DNA from: an uncultured bacterium
GTDB taxonomy: Bacteria; Hydrothermota; Hydrothermia; UBA1063; CAJXJZ01
Length of the DNA stretch: 62,729 nt
Assembly: GCA_913055745.1 (NCBI GenBank)
Contig: CAJXJZ010000006.1
Span: 1-62,729 of the forward strand
Direction of reading: 5' to 3'
This document shows, piece after piece, positions 52,493 to 62,634 of the stretch; the stretch's first letter is position 1, and each line of letters begins with the position of its first letter. A program made the position numbers and the translations under genes. The notes beneath the pieces are model-generated. The model worked only from the letters and a program-made list of their open reading frames with translations, was not told the DNA's origin and searched no databases.

Positions 52493-53885
52493 AAAGAGCC
52501 TCACATATTACAGAACCGTAAGTGAAATTCAAGGTCCCCTTCTTTTTGTAGAGGATGTAGAGGGGGTAAAATACGGTGAACTTGCAGAGATTACACTTCC
52601 TGATGGTGAAGTACGCAGAGGTCAGGTACTAATGGTTGAAAAAGATAAGGCGCTTTTGCAGGTATTTGAGGGTACTACTGGTATAGATGTTCCTTCCACA
52701 TATCTTCGCTTCAAGGGTAAGGGTATAGAAATAGACCTCTCTTTAGAAATGCTTGGAAGGACTTTCAACGGATTGGGCATTCCCCGTGATGGTGGACCTG
52801 CTGTAATACCTGAAAAAAGACGTGACATAAATGGTGCCCCTATTAATCCTTACGCAAGAGACTACCCAAACGAGTTTATACAAACAGGGATTTCATCCAT
52901 AGATGGACTAAATACCCTTGTAAGGGGTCAAAAACTTCCCATATTTTCAGGGTCAGGCCTACCTCACAACAAAGTTGCAGCACAAATAGCAAGGCAGGCT
53001 AAAGTGCTTGGTTCTGGAGAGAAGTTCGCCGTTGTGTTTGGCGCGATGGGGCTTACCTTTGAAGAGGCAGATTATTTTATATCAGAGTTTAAAAAGACAG
53101 GCGCTATGGGAAGAACTGTGTTATTTTTAAACCTTGCCAACGAGCCCGCAATTGAAAGAATAGCCACACCAAGGGTTGTACTTACAACAGCGGAGTATCT
53201 TGCATTTGATAAGGATATGCATGTGCTCGTAATTCTCACAGATATGACCAATTATTGTGAGGCATTAAGACAGGTTTCAGCAGCAAGGAAAGAGGTACCT
53301 GGAAGGAGAGGGTATCCTGGATACCTCTATACAGACCTTTCCACTATCTATGAAAGGGCAGGTAGAATAAAGGGCAAAAAAGGCTCTATTACACTTATCC
53401 CAATACTCACCATGCCAGAGGATGATAAGACCCATCCTATTCCAGACCTCACAGGTTATATTACAGAAGGCCAGATAATACTTTCAAGGTCACTTCACAG
53501 AAAGAAGATTTATCCCCCTGTAGATGTATTGCCTTCTCTTTCAAGGCTAAAAGACAAGGGGATTGGCAAAGGCAAGACAAGGGAGGACCATGCTGACCTC
53601 TTCAATCAGTTATATGCGGCGTATGCAAGAGGAAAGGAAGCCCAGGAACTTGCCGTTATCTTGGGTGAGGCTGCACTATCTGATATGGACAAACTCTATT
53701 ACAAGTTTGCAGAGATCTTTGAAGAGAGATACATAGGTCAGGGAGAGTATGAAAACAGAAGTGTGACGGAAACACTTGACCTTGGATGGGAACTCTTATC
53801 CATGTTCCCAAGGGGAGAACTCAAGAGAATAAGGCCAGAGTACCTTGACAAGTATCTACCCAGGTTCCAGAAGAAAAATGCTTGA
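52467..53885 (+). CDS. V-type ATPase regulatory subunit B
   Basis: 472 residues, non-catalytic partner of A. Characteristic stretches are [53 protein letters not shown] (a P-loop-like site without the GKT core), [42 protein letters not shown], and [17 protein letters not shown]. The likely start, ATG 52467, lies inside the A gene. The stop codon overlaps the -35 element of the tRNA-Gly promoter. Confidence 0.97.
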   Translation: MQTSRQKLRKSLTYYRTVSEIQGPLLFVEDVEGVKYGELAEITLPDGEVRRGQVLMVEKDKALLQVFEGTTGIDVPSTYLRFKGKGIEIDLSLEMLGRTFNGLGIPRDGGPAVIPEKRRDINGAPINPYARDYPNEFIQTGISSIDGLNTLVRGQKLPIFSGSGLPHNKVAAQIARQAKVLGSGEKFAVVFGAMGLTFEEADYFISEFKKTGAMGRTVLFLNLANEPAIERIATPRVVLTTAEYLAFDKDMHVLVILTDMTNYCEALRQVSAARKEVPGRRGYPGYLYTDLSTIYERAGRIKGKKGSITLIPILTMPEDDKTHPIPDLTGYITEGQIILSRSLHRKKIYPPVDVLPSLSRLKDKGIGKGKTREDHADLFNQLYAAYARGKEAQELAVILGEAALSDMDKLYYKFAEIFEERYIGQGEYENRSVTETLDLGWELLSMFPRGELKRIRPEYLDKYLPRFQKKNA

Positions 53886-53910
53886 TTATACGGTTTTGTT
53901 ATGTTATAAT
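53882..53910 (+). promoter_or_regulatory. Promoter of tRNA-Gly inside the ATPase operon
   Basis: TTGATT (53882-53887), a 17-base spacer, and TATAAT (53905-53910), ending ten bases before the tRNA. The -35 includes the TGA stop of the B-subunit gene. Confidence 0.75.
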
Positions 53911-53920
53911 TTAAAAACAT

Positions 53921-53992
53921 GCGGGAGTAGCTCAGTGGTAGAGCATAACCTTGCCAAGGTTGGGGTCGCGGGTTCAAATCCCGTCTCCCGCT
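53921..53992 (+). tRNA. tRNA-Gly (GCC)
   Basis: GCGGGAG (53921-53927) pairs with CTCCCGC (53985-53991), with U73. The anticodon loop TTGCCAA on a TAACC/GGTTG stem gives GCC. The T-arm is GCGGGTTCAAATCCCGT. A run of T follows, and CCA is not encoded. The gene splits the ATPase genes B and D. Confidence 0.97.
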
Positions 53993-54015
53993 TTTTTTAT
54001 TATTAGGAGACTTTA

Positions 54016-54636
54016 ATGGTCGGAAATGTAAATCCCAACCGCATGGAGCTGTTGCGTCTTAAAAGGCGCATTCAGATTGCCAAAAGAGGACATAAACTCC
54101 TGAAAGATAAACAAGATGAATTAGTAAGACAATTATTCACCCTTCTTAAAGGCATTAGAGAACTAAGGGAGCAGGTAGAAAAAGAACTTAAAATCGCCCA
54201 GAAAAAGTATGCTATGGCAAAGGCGAGTTGTGATGAGGAGATACTTTATGAATCCTTTCTTATTTCAACAAAGAAACTCCATTTAAACATAGAACAAAAG
54301 AAACTTTTGACATTTTCTGTCCCTGTATTTAAAGAAAGCATTGAGGGAGATGTCCTATCTTATGGATTTTCTGATACACCTATGGAATTAGATATGGCTC
54401 TTTCTGCCCTTGATAAAGCATTAAAGGGTCTTATAGAACTCGCTGAGAGAGAAAAAACACTTGAACTCCTTGCGGTAGAGATTGAAAGAACAAGAAGAAG
54501 GGTTAACGCCCTTGAGTTTAGACTCATACCAGAATTAGAGGAGACTGTTAAGTTTATTACCCAGAAGCTTGCTGAGATGGAAAGGTCGGATATTACCCGA
54601 CTTATGAAGATTAAAGATATTGTAAGAGAACACTGA
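54016..54636 (+). CDS. V-type ATPase subunit D (central shaft)
   Basis: 206 residues forming the long antiparallel coiled coil of the rotor shaft. It begins NPNRMELLRLKRRIQIAKRGHKLLKDKQDELVRQLFTLLKGI, the D-subunit signature, and closes the coil with RTRRRVNALEFRLIPELEETVKFITQKLAEMERSDITRLMKIKDIV. Ribosome site AGGAG; start ATG 54016, 23 bases after the tRNA. Either the tRNA is processed from a read-through transcript or D is expressed from the tRNA promoter. Confidence 0.96.
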   Translation: MVGNVNPNRMELLRLKRRIQIAKRGHKLLKDKQDELVRQLFTLLKGIRELREQVEKELKIAQKKYAMAKASCDEEILYESFLISTKKLHLNIEQKKLLTFSVPVFKESIEGDVLSYGFSDTPMELDMALSALDKALKGLIELAEREKTLELLAVEIERTRRRVNALEFRLIPELEETVKFITQKLAEMERSDITRLMKIKDIVREH

Positions 54637-54666
54637 TTTTTTTGTTTTAACAATAAGGAGGATGCG

Positions 54667-57456
54667 ATGACAAAACATACACGCAAGTGGATCATTTTTA
54701 CACTTGTTAGTCTTATTACATTCCTTGTATATTTCATCACAACTTCGCCTACAATTGTATTCTGGGATGTTGGAGAGTTTCTCGCCACCAGTGTGATTTT
54801 TGGCGTTCCACACCCCCCTGGAACCCCGCTTTATGTTGTACTTGGTAGGTTTATGACAATATTACCCCTTCCACTTGCGCCGCTGTATCATTTACTAACA
54901 GGTAGCATACCTGTAAATAATGTTTTAAAAATAACTCTTATTTCAATGTCCAATGGTGCACTTACAGCAGGTTTTATATACCTTATAACCTTTGAGGTAA
55001 TTGATCACTGGCATTCAAAATTTCCCGAGGGATTTGCCCATATTGCAGGCATATTCGCTGGTTTTATAGGCGCTTTTGCAAGAACAGTCTGGATGAATTC
55101 CATTGAGGCAGAAACATATACCCCAAGTGTCTTTGTTATAGCATTCTTAGTATGGGTCACACTTAAGTGGTATGACAATAGAGAACAAAAGGACAGTATA
55201 AGATACCTTCTCTTTACCTTATATGTGCTTTTTCTTTCAAGTGGGATACATCTTATGCCACTTGTTTATTTCCCTGTTCTTTTTATTTTCGTATGGATTA
55301 TAGAACCCAAACTTATATGGGACCTTGAGTTTTTAGGAACCTTTGGTCTTGCTGGTATTCTTATCTCTGCTTTAGAGATATTATACGAGCCTTCCTTTAA
55401 GTGGTACGCGCTGTTTGCCATAGGCGTTGTTATGGTTTACTATTATCTTGAAAAGCGAAACATATTTAAAGAAGGCGGATGGGCACTATGGGCCGGAATA
55501 TTGGGTCTTGTTATTACCGTATTTGGAATGCTCACAAAGAGTTTTGATATTACCTGGGCTGGTGCCCTTTTGTTTTTCGTAGGCTCATATATAGAAACCA
55601 AACTCTATAAAGACTGGAAGGGCTTTGCACTGATTTTGATAATAATAGGGGTAAGTGCAGAACTTGTCCTTATTTTGCGTGCCATTCATAACCCTCCTAT
55701 AAATGAGGCAGACCCTTCCAATTTTAAGGCGTTTATGGATGTTCTTACAAGAAAACAGTATGGGCCTGGTGGGGTATTTCCCAGAAATATTCCATGGATA
55801 GACCAATTTAAGGTTTATTGGCTTTATTGGAGTTGGCAATACAAAGAGTTGCTTATTCCTATAACACTATTAGGTATTTTTGGTATGATAACGCACTACA
55901 GCAATGACAAAGATACATTCATACTTGTTTTTGGCACCTTTCTCATACTTTCTCTTGGACTGTTGGTTTATCTAAATCTTAAGGATTCTCCTACACATCC
56001 CATACATGCATGGAATCCCAGGGAGGTAAGGGATAGAGACTATTTTTATGCAGGTGCATATACCTTCTTTGGCTTGTATGCTGGTATAGGACTTTGGGAG
56101 GTATTAAGGCTTTTGTGGGTTAATATTAAGGAAAAGTTCACCTTGAGTATAGGCGTATTAGGTGGCGCACTGGCTTTTTTCATGGTAGTGGCACAACTTA
56201 AGGCATTTTATCCCATAGTCAACAGAAATCATAATTATGTAGCAGCAGATTATGCCCATGACCTTTTAGCGTCTCCTGAGGGAAGGAGCGTGCTTTTCAC
56301 CAATGGAGATAATGATACATTTCCTCTATGGGCCGCACAGGAGGTTTTGCGTGACAGAACAGATGTGATAAATGCAAATCTGTCATATCTCAATACAGGT
56401 TGGTATTGTGTGCAACTGAAAAAGAAGGGTGCTCCCATAAGTCTTCCTGATAAAGTGCTATTAAATATGCCTCCTGCCATTGTTATGCCAGATGGTTCCA
56501 TGCTTTTAATGCGTGATATTGTAATCAAGGATATGATTGCCACAAGCGTAGGTTATAAGCCCAAAAAATATAGAAAACTCCAAAATGTAGAGATTCCAGA
56601 GATTTATTTTGACAACAAGAGGTTTGTTAAAGAAGTTCTTGATGGAAGGCATTTGAACTTCCCACTTTATTTTGCAACATCATGTGATCCAAATGTTTAT
56701 AAGATTTATACAGGGCATCTTGTTCTACAAGGTCTTGCCTTTAAACTCGTTGGCAAGAAGGTAACTGGTATAAAAGGACCTGCTGGAGATGCAGCAGTTG
56801 ACCTTGAAAGAACAGATTACCTTCTTCATGGCGATATTCCTGTTGATACCTTCTTCAAAAAATACAAATATGCAATCTACAAAAATGATGTATTCAGGTA
56901 CAGAGGTATGATTGACACAACGGTTTATAAAGATGGTGCGCATCTCCTTGTTCTCAAAAACATCGCTGCTGTATCTCTTCATCAGGCATCCTATGCCCAA
57001 TATATGATGAGGATGGATACAACAAAGAAAGATTATTACTTTAAGAAGGCTGAAGATGGATTAAAGATAGCAAGGATTATGACCCTTAACATCATGCCAT
57101 TTGAAAATAGAAGAGCCGAGATACTCGCCTATGTTGACCAATACCTTGCAGAACTCTATAGGCGTGCTGGTATGTATAAAAAGGCTATTTTTTACATTAA
57201 CGAGGCGCAAAATTATCTTCCAAACCCTGCATTTGCAACTATGAAGGGCATTACCTATTACGATATGGGGCTTTTGGATAGCGCACTTATTTATCTCAAT
57301 ATGTCCATGGGCATGCAAAGAGGCAAGACCCTAAGAGAAAATTACCTGTATCTTGGCAAGATTTATCTTGAAAAGGGTGATACACAGAAGGCAAAGGATT
57401 ACCTCTCTAAAATAAAACTTGATATAAATGATTTGGACACCATGAGGTTAAGATGA
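54667..57456 (+). CDS. TMEM260/DUF2723-family membrane glycosyltransferase-like protein with C-terminal TPRs
   Basis: 929 residues. The N-terminal ~500 residues hold about a dozen hydrophobic helices. The first periplasmic loop has PTIVFWDVGEFLATSVIFGVPHPPGTPLY (D34, E37, H49), the acidic/HPPG signature of DUF2723; the animal homologue TMEM260 is a protein O-mannosyltransferase, so a GT-C type transfer from a lipid-linked sugar is likely. A soluble domain follows (NGDNDTFPLWAAQEVLRDRTDVINANLSYLN), then TPR-like helices at ~800-920 (YRRAGMYKKAIFYINEAQNYLP, YLYLGKIYLEKGDTQKAKDYL). GGAGG precedes ATG 54667. Confidence 0.87.
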   Translation: MTKHTRKWIIFTLVSLITFLVYFITTSPTIVFWDVGEFLATSVIFGVPHPPGTPLYVVLGRFMTILPLPLAPLYHLLTGSIPVNNVLKITLISMSNGALTAGFIYLITFEVIDHWHSKFPEGFAHIAGIFAGFIGAFARTVWMNSIEAETYTPSVFVIAFLVWVTLKWYDNREQKDSIRYLLFTLYVLFLSSGIHLMPLVYFPVLFIFVWIIEPKLIWDLEFLGTFGLAGILISALEILYEPSFKWYALFAIGVVMVYYYLEKRNIFKEGGWALWAGILGLVITVFGMLTKSFDITWAGALLFFVGSYIETKLYKDWKGFALILIIIGVSAELVLILRAIHNPPINEADPSNFKAFMDVLTRKQYGPGGVFPRNIPWIDQFKVYWLYWSWQYKELLIPITLLGIFGMITHYSNDKDTFILVFGTFLILSLGLLVYLNLKDSPTHPIHAWNPREVRDRDYFYAGAYTFFGLYAGIGLWEVLRLLWVNIKEKFTLSIGVLGGALAFFMVVAQLKAFYPIVNRNHNYVAADYAHDLLASPEGRSVLFTNGDNDTFPLWAAQEVLRDRTDVINANLSYLNTGWYCVQLKKKGAPISLPDKVLLNMPPAIVMPDGSMLLMRDIVIKDMIATSVGYKPKKYRKLQNVEIPEIYFDNKRFVKEVLDGRHLNFPLYFATSCDPNVYKIYTGHLVLQGLAFKLVGKKVTGIKGPAGDAAVDLERTDYLLHGDIPVDTFFKKYKYAIYKNDVFRYRGMIDTTVYKDGAHLLVLKNIAAVSLHQASYAQYMMRMDTTKKDYYFKKAEDGLKIARIMTLNIMPFENRRAEILAYVDQYLAELYRRAGMYKKAIFYINEAQNYLPNPAFATMKGITYYDMGLLDSALIYLNMSMGMQRGKTLRENYLYLGKIYLEKGDTQKAKDYLSKIKLDINDLDTMRLR

Positions 57457-57529
57457 AAGGCCTTGACTCTATGCCAAACATCATTTATTATCATAACACT
57501 AAACAAAATTAAGTGGAGGATAAGGAAAA

Positions 57530-58657
57530 ATGGCGCATGCATATACACCAGGTCTTAAAGTAACAAGGGCTACCATTATTAGAAAGGTAAGAAGATTACC
57601 CCTTCAGGGAGAAGTACTCGTAAAGAAGGGTGATAAAGTAAAGGCAGAGGATATTGTTGCAAAAACAGAACTTCCGGGCAATGTTCAGCCAGTAAATGTA
57701 GCGGGCTTTCTATCCATTCCACCTGAAGATGTCCCTCAGGTTATGTTAAAAAAGCCAGGGGATACTGTTAAAAAAGGTGAGCCCATTGCTATGTCAAAGA
57801 GCTTTTTTGGTCTTTTCAAGACCACAGTGACAGCACCCATTGATGGTATCATAGAATCCGTTTCCAATATAACAGGACAGGTTATCCTGAGAGAGGCTCC
57901 AATGCCTGTAGAAGTTAACGCATATATAGATGGCGTAATTACAGATATTTTTGAAAAGGAAGGTGTTGTTGTTGAGACAAAGGCCTCATTAGTTCAAGGC
58001 ATATTTGGTATAGGAGAAGAGAGAATCGGCACGCTTCATGTAATAGCAGATTCACCTGATTTTATTGTTGATGAAGATAAAATTTTACCAGAGCATAAGG
58101 GTAAAGTCCTTGTTGGAGGCGCATTTGTTACATCAAAGGCACTTAAAAAGGCGGCAAAAATAGGAGTAAAGGGTATTGTTGTTGGTGGCATTGATGATCA
58201 AAACCTCAGAGACTTTTTAGGATATGACATAGGCGTTGCTATCACTGGAAATGAAGGAAAAGGAATAACACTTATAGTTACAGAAGGTTTTGGGAAACTC
58301 TCTATGGCAAAAAGGACCTTTGAATTACTTAAGTCCCTTGAAGGCAAAAAATGCTCAATCAGTGGTGCTACACAGATAAGGGCTGGCGTAATCAGGCCTG
58401 AGGTTATTGTTCCTGATGAAACACTCAAGGTGCAAGGTGAGGACAAAGAGATGCAGGAAGGAGGTCTTATCATTGGACAAACAAGGGTTCGTATAATAAG
58501 GGAGCCATACTTTGGCAAAATAGGTACAGTTGTATCCCTTCCCCCTGAACTTCAGAAAATAGAGACAGAAGCAATGGTAAGGGTACTTGAGGTTAGGTTT
58601 GATGATGGCTCGCAGGTAACCATACCAAGGGCAAATGTTGAGATTATAGAGGAATAA
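57530..58657 (+). CDS. Unrecognised protein with lipoyl-like barrel repeats and C-terminal KOW-type motif
   Basis: I do not recognise a named family. In 375 residues, the first ~190 contain several hammerhead-like motifs: LPLQGEVLVKKGDKVKAEDIVAKTELPG, VMLKKPGDTVKKGEPIAMSK, TAPIDGIIESVSNITGQVI, and AYIDGVITDIFEKEGVVVE, as in biotinyl/lipoyl or RnfC-type barrels, but without a biotinylation or lipoylation Lys context. A middle alpha/beta part (GKVLVGGAFVTSKALKKAAKIGVKGIVVGGID...GITLIVTEGFG) follows. The end, PYFGKIGTVVSLPPELQKIETEAMVRVLEVRFDDGSQVTIPRANVEII, looks like a KOW domain. No signal or membrane helix. It has a TGGAGGA ribosome site and may share a transcript with the next gene. Confidence 0.75.
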   Translation: MAHAYTPGLKVTRATIIRKVRRLPLQGEVLVKKGDKVKAEDIVAKTELPGNVQPVNVAGFLSIPPEDVPQVMLKKPGDTVKKGEPIAMSKSFFGLFKTTVTAPIDGIIESVSNITGQVILREAPMPVEVNAYIDGVITDIFEKEGVVVETKASLVQGIFGIGEERIGTLHVIADSPDFIVDEDKILPEHKGKVLVGGAFVTSKALKKAAKIGVKGIVVGGIDDQNLRDFLGYDIGVAITGNEGKGITLIVTEGFGKLSMAKRTFELLKSLEGKKCSISGATQIRAGVIRPEVIVPDETLKVQGEDKEMQEGGLIIGQTRVRIIREPYFGKIGTVVSLPPELQKIETEAMVRVLEVRFDDGSQVTIPRANVEIIEE

Positions 58658-58672
58658 TACAAGAGGAAAACA

Positions 58673-59845
58673 ATGAGCCTTTCCAGAATGGTAAATAACC
58701 TAAAAGAATCAGATTCTTTTAAAGTTCTCTCCTATGCCAAACAACTTGAAAGACAGGGTAAAAAAATCATACATTTTGAGATAGGTGAACCTGATTTTGA
58801 TACAGACCAAAAGATAAAGGATGCACTATGGGATGCACTTTCAAGGGGAGAGACCCATTATACAGCGTCTCAGGGCATTCTCTCCTTAAGAGAAGAAATA
58901 GCAAGGTATGAGAAGAGGTTTAGAAATATAGAAGTAAGTCCTGACAATATAGTAATAACACCTGGTGGAAAGCCTATTCTACTGTTTGTGCTCATGGCAA
59001 TCTTAAACGAAGGCGATGAGGTACTTGTGCCAAGCCCTGGTTATCTATCCTATGCAAGCCTTGTCAGATTCGCAGGCGGAAGGCCCATATATTACAATAT
59101 CAATATCTATGAGAGGAACACCATAAACCCAGATGAAATAAAGAGTAAAATAACAAGAAGAACAAAGGCAATAATAATAAACTATCCATCCAATCCGACA
59201 GGGAGAATGGCATCTGCCACAGACCTTCTTGAAATCCTTGAAATAGTAAGGGATAGGAAGATACCAGTAATTTCTGATGAGGTATATTCCCGCATCACAT
59301 ATGAAAATGAGCACATCTCCATAACAAAGATGGCAGAAAAAGAAGATATGGATTTAATTGTTGTTGTTGATGGGTTTTCCAAAACATACGCAATGACAGG
59401 TTGGAGGCTCGGTTGGGGAGTATTACCCAATGTTCTTATAAAACCAGTGGTCAAAATAATACAAAATTCTATCTCATGTGTGCCCCCATTTGTGCAGTAT
59501 GCAGGGATCGTGGCCTTACAAGATGGTGATAATTTCATAAAGCACATGGTAAAAGAATTCAAAAAAAGGCGTGATACCATCTTTGACATGTTGCTTGAAA
59601 GTGATAGAATAGAAGTTCCAAAACCAGAAGGTGCATTTTACTTCTTCCCGCACATCGTTGATCTAAAAATGACAAGCGTAGAGTTTACCAAAGGATTACT
59701 TGAAAAATATGGAGTTGCCATGCTACCTGGGAGTGCCTTTGGTCCAACAGGAGAGGGGCATATAAGACTATCTTTTGCAAACTCCCTTGAAAATCTCCAA
59801 AAAGGCGTTCAATACCTTTTAGATTATCTCAAAGAACTAAAATAA
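58673..59845 (+). CDS. Class I/II pyridoxal-phosphate aminotransferase (aspartate aminotransferase-like)
   Basis: 390 residues, fold type I. It shows FEIGEPDFDTDQKIKDAL, HYTASQGILSLREEIARY, NYPSNPTGRM, DEVYSRITYE and the PLP Lys in DGFSKTYAMTGWRLGW (~236), with the substrate-binding Arg in EGHIRLSFANS near the end. These fit the Iγ/bacterial AspC-like amino-acid aminotransferase group; the actual amino donor is unknown. It starts 15 bases after the previous gene with AAGAGGA upstream and is the last gene before the gap that precedes the restriction locus. Confidence 0.92.
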   Translation: MSLSRMVNNLKESDSFKVLSYAKQLERQGKKIIHFEIGEPDFDTDQKIKDALWDALSRGETHYTASQGILSLREEIARYEKRFRNIEVSPDNIVITPGGKPILLFVLMAILNEGDEVLVPSPGYLSYASLVRFAGGRPIYYNINIYERNTINPDEIKSKITRRTKAIIINYPSNPTGRMASATDLLEILEIVRDRKIPVISDEVYSRITYENEHISITKMAEKEDMDLIVVVDGFSKTYAMTGWRLGWGVLPNVLIKPVVKIIQNSISCVPPFVQYAGIVALQDGDNFIKHMVKEFKKRRDTIFDMLLESDRIEVPKPEGAFYFFPHIVDLKMTSVEFTKGLLEKYGVAMLPGSAFGPTGEGHIRLSFANSLENLQKGVQYLLDYLKELK

Positions 59846-60174
59846 GTTTGATAAAACTCGTTTACTGATTGCTTTTGTCGTTATAGAGAATAAATAATTT
59901 TAAATGCATTTTCGGATTTCAACTTTATCCCTATATTAATAGTTTACACTTTTTCCGTGTAGTGGATTATTTCAAGATATTTTATTTTGATTTTTTTTGT
60001 TTATTATTTTATAATATAATTGTAAAGGCAGAGGATGACTGAACATGGCCATATCTGAAAGATACCTATTGTGTAAACCTTTTAATGTGTTTTATAATAA
60101 GAGAGATAACTCAATGAGAGTATAAATGAAACAGTGGTTTAATAAAGGTAAACAAGAATTTGGAGAGTGTGGAT
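59846..60174. other. AT-rich gap between chromosomal genes and the type I restriction locus
   Basis: No gene, tRNA or integrase site is recognisable in these 329 bases, which are more AT-rich than the flanks. They contain a small TACAC/GTGTA inverted repeat near 59946-59962, a strong promoter at 59987-60015, and a leader of about 150 bases with a chance 27-codon frame (60045-60125). The change of gene type here suggests the edge of an accessory region. Confidence 0.6.
59987..60015 (+). promoter_or_regulatory. Promoter for the type I restriction-modification operon
   Basis: TTGATT (59987-59992), a 17-base T-rich spacer, and TATAAT (60010-60015). The transcript would carry a leader of about 150 bases before hsdM, far longer than others in this window. 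Confidence 0.65.
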
Positions 60175-62634
60175 ATGAAAAATAATAATGGAAATAATGG
60201 TAAGATAACCTTAAGACAACTTGAGACCCATCTTTTCAAGGCAGCAGATATTCTAAGAGGCAAAATGGATGCCTCTGAATATAAGGAGTATATTTTTGGC
60301 ATGCTTTTCTTAAAGCGTGCATCAGATGTTTTTGAAGTAAAAAGGGAAGAATTAAGAGACAAATATGAATCCCGGGGCTTTCCTGATGAACAGGTTAACG
60401 AACTTTTAGAAGATCCCGTTTCATATGGAGAGACATTTTTCGTACCAGAAAAAGCAAGATGGCATAATATTCTTAATTTAAAGGAAGATGTAGGTAATCA
60501 ATTAAATAAAGCATTATATGCTTTAGAAGAAAAAAATCCAGAATTGTATGGAGTGTTAAAACATATTAATTTTAATGCTGTAAAAGGAAAAACGCGTCTT
60601 AAAGACCAGCAACTTATAGATCTAATTCATCATTTTAACAAATATAGGCTTACCAATGATAATTTTGAGTTTCCTGACCTTCTTGGTGCTGCTTACGAAT
60701 ATCTTCTTAAGCAGTTTGCCGATTCAGCAGGGAAGAAAGGCGGTGAGTTTTATACCCCTCCTGAGGTCAAAAGGTTAATGGTTAGACTTATAAAACCGCA
60801 AGAAGGCATGACAGTCTATGACCCTACTGTTGGTTCGGGTGGTTTTTTAATAGCATCTAAGAACTATATTGAAGAAATAGGACAAAATTCAAGGAATTTA
60901 GCCCTCTATGGTCAAGAACTCAATGGTTTAACCTGGTCTATATGTAAGATGAATATGATTCTTCACGGCATACCAGATGCACATATAGAAAATGAGGATA
61001 CCTTAACAACTCCTATGTTTGTAGAGAATGGTTATGTAAAGCAATTTGATAGGGTTTTAGCAAATCCTCCTTTTTCTCAGAACTATTCCCGTACCAATAT
61101 GCAATTTCCTGAAAGATTTAAGTATGGCTTTACTCCCGAGACAGGCAAAAAGGGAGATTTAATGTTTTTGCAGCATATGATTGCCAGTTTAAAACCAAAT
61201 AGCATAATGGCAACAGTTATGCCTCATGGTGTATTGTTCAGGGGTGGACAGGAAAAGGTTATAAGAGAAGGAATTGTAAAGGATGACCTTATTGAGGCAA
61301 TCATTGGCCTACCTCCCAAACTCTTCTATAATGTAGGCATCCCCGCCTGTATCATTGTAATAAATAAAAATAAACCAGCATATTTAAAAAATAAAATCTT
61401 ATTCATAAATGCAGATAGGGAATATGGAGAAGGAAGAAACCAAAACTATTTAAGACCTGAAGATATTGAAAAAGTAGTCTCTGTTTTTGATAATAAAAAA
61501 GAGATACCAAAATATTCAAAAATTGTACATATAAAGGAGATAGAAGAAAACGATTTCAATTTAAACATCCGTAGATATGTAGATAATTCACCAGACCCTG
61601 AGATTGAAGATGTACATGCTCACCTTGAGGGTGGAATTCCTAAAAAAGAGGTTAAACTTTACGAAAAAAAATTCAAAAAATTTAATTTTTCACCTGAGTT
61701 AATCTTAGAAGATAAAAACGATAAATACTTGCAGTTTTCTTCAAGTATTGATGAGAAAAGCAAGATAAAAGAAATCATTGAAAATAATGAAGATGTAAAT
61801 ACTACTATCTTAAAACATAAGGAGAAATTGCAGGAATGGTGGAAAAAGGTAAGTCCTGATATTGAGAACTTCCCTGATAATAACAATTTATGGAAGTTTA
61901 GAGAGAAGGCCATTAATCTCCTAAAAGAAAGCCTTATGCCTTTTGGCACTCTTGATGAATTTAAAATTGCAGGTATATTTGTGAACTGGTGGGAAGATCT
62001 TCAATATGACTTTAAAACCATAGTTTCAACAGGCTGGAGTAAAAATTTGATTGAAGATGAGAGGATAAAGGAAAAGTTTTTCATGGAAGATATAGAAGAA
62101 ATTGAAGAACTGGAGAATAAAGTAGCAGAGGTTGAAGGAGAACTAAACGAGATTTTAGAAGAGGTTGAGGAGTGGGACGAAGAGGAACAGGGTAATAAAA
62201 CTGCCAATAAGGTAAAGAAGTACTTAAAAGAGATTGTTAAGGACTTGAGAATGGATGGGAGTGAATCTGCACTAAAAGAAGTTACAAAATGGGAGTATCT
62301 AATTGCAAGAATTGATAAGAAAGAGAAGGAGTTAAAAAAGTTAAGGAAGGAATTGAACAATAGGGAAAAGGAGACTGAGGTAAAGATCGGACAAAAAAGA
62401 GAATCATTAACAGAACGGGAAGCGAAGCAATTACTTCTTGAAAAATTTAATGAACTTATTGAGGAGTATCTTCACAAATATCTGAATACAGAGAAAAAGG
62501 AACTTATAAAGATATTTGAAAACCTGTGGGATAAGTATCAGGTTTCTTTAACCGAATTAAAACAGGAAAGAGATGCTGAAGTTAAAAAACTGGATGAGTT
62601 TTTGCTAAGATTGGGATACTATGGACAGAAATGA
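60175..62634 (+). CDS. hsdM: Type I restriction-modification DNA methyltransferase subunit (HsdM), long form
   Basis: 819 residues from ATG 60175 (GGAG upstream); a TTG 15 bases earlier is in frame. The HsdM N-terminal domain ([36 protein letters not shown]) is followed by the N6-adenine methyltransferase core with motif [11 protein letters not shown] (~216) and motif IV NPPF (~297), and [14 protein letters not shown] before motif I. Residues ~500-819 are an extra highly charged, coiled-coil-rich extension ([31 protein letters not shown]). Standard HsdM has about 500-530 residues. It methylates the target adenine with HsdS; hsdS and hsdR would lie to the right. Confidence 0.95.
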   Translation: MKNNNGNNGKITLRQLETHLFKAADILRGKMDASEYKEYIFGMLFLKRASDVFEVKREELRDKYESRGFPDEQVNELLEDPVSYGETFFVPEKARWHNILNLKEDVGNQLNKALYALEEKNPELYGVLKHINFNAVKGKTRLKDQQLIDLIHHFNKYRLTNDNFEFPDLLGAAYEYLLKQFADSAGKKGGEFYTPPEVKRLMVRLIKPQEGMTVYDPTVGSGGFLIASKNYIEEIGQNSRNLALYGQELNGLTWSICKMNMILHGIPDAHIENEDTLTTPMFVENGYVKQFDRVLANPPFSQNYSRTNMQFPERFKYGFTPETGKKGDLMFLQHMIASLKPNSIMATVMPHGVLFRGGQEKVIREGIVKDDLIEAIIGLPPKLFYNVGIPACIIVINKNKPAYLKNKILFINADREYGEGRNQNYLRPEDIEKVVSVFDNKKEIPKYSKIVHIKEIEENDFNLNIRRYVDNSPDPEIEDVHAHLEGGIPKKEVKLYEKKFKKFNFSPELILEDKNDKYLQFSSSIDEKSKIKEIIENNEDVNTTILKHKEKLQEWWKKVSPDIENFPDNNNLWKFREKAINLLKESLMPFGTLDEFKIAGIFVNWWEDLQYDFKTIVSTGWSKNLIEDERIKEKFFMEDIEEIEELENKVAEVEGELNEILEEVEEWDEEEQGNKTANKVKKYLKEIVKDLRMDGSESALKEVTKWEYLIARIDKKEKELKKLRKELNNREKETEVKIGQKRESLTEREAKQLLLEKFNELIEEYLHKYLNTEKKELIKIFENLWDKYQVSLTELKQERDAEVKKLDEFLLRLGYYGQK

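Noticed and set aside
59946-59962. TACAC/GTGTA inverted repeat in the gap before hsdM
   Set aside because: Only five base pairs; too short to call an operator or terminator without comparison.
60045-60125. 27-codon frame in the hsdM leader
   Set aside because: Weak ribosome site, no recognisable composition, and such lengths occur by chance in AT-rich DNA.
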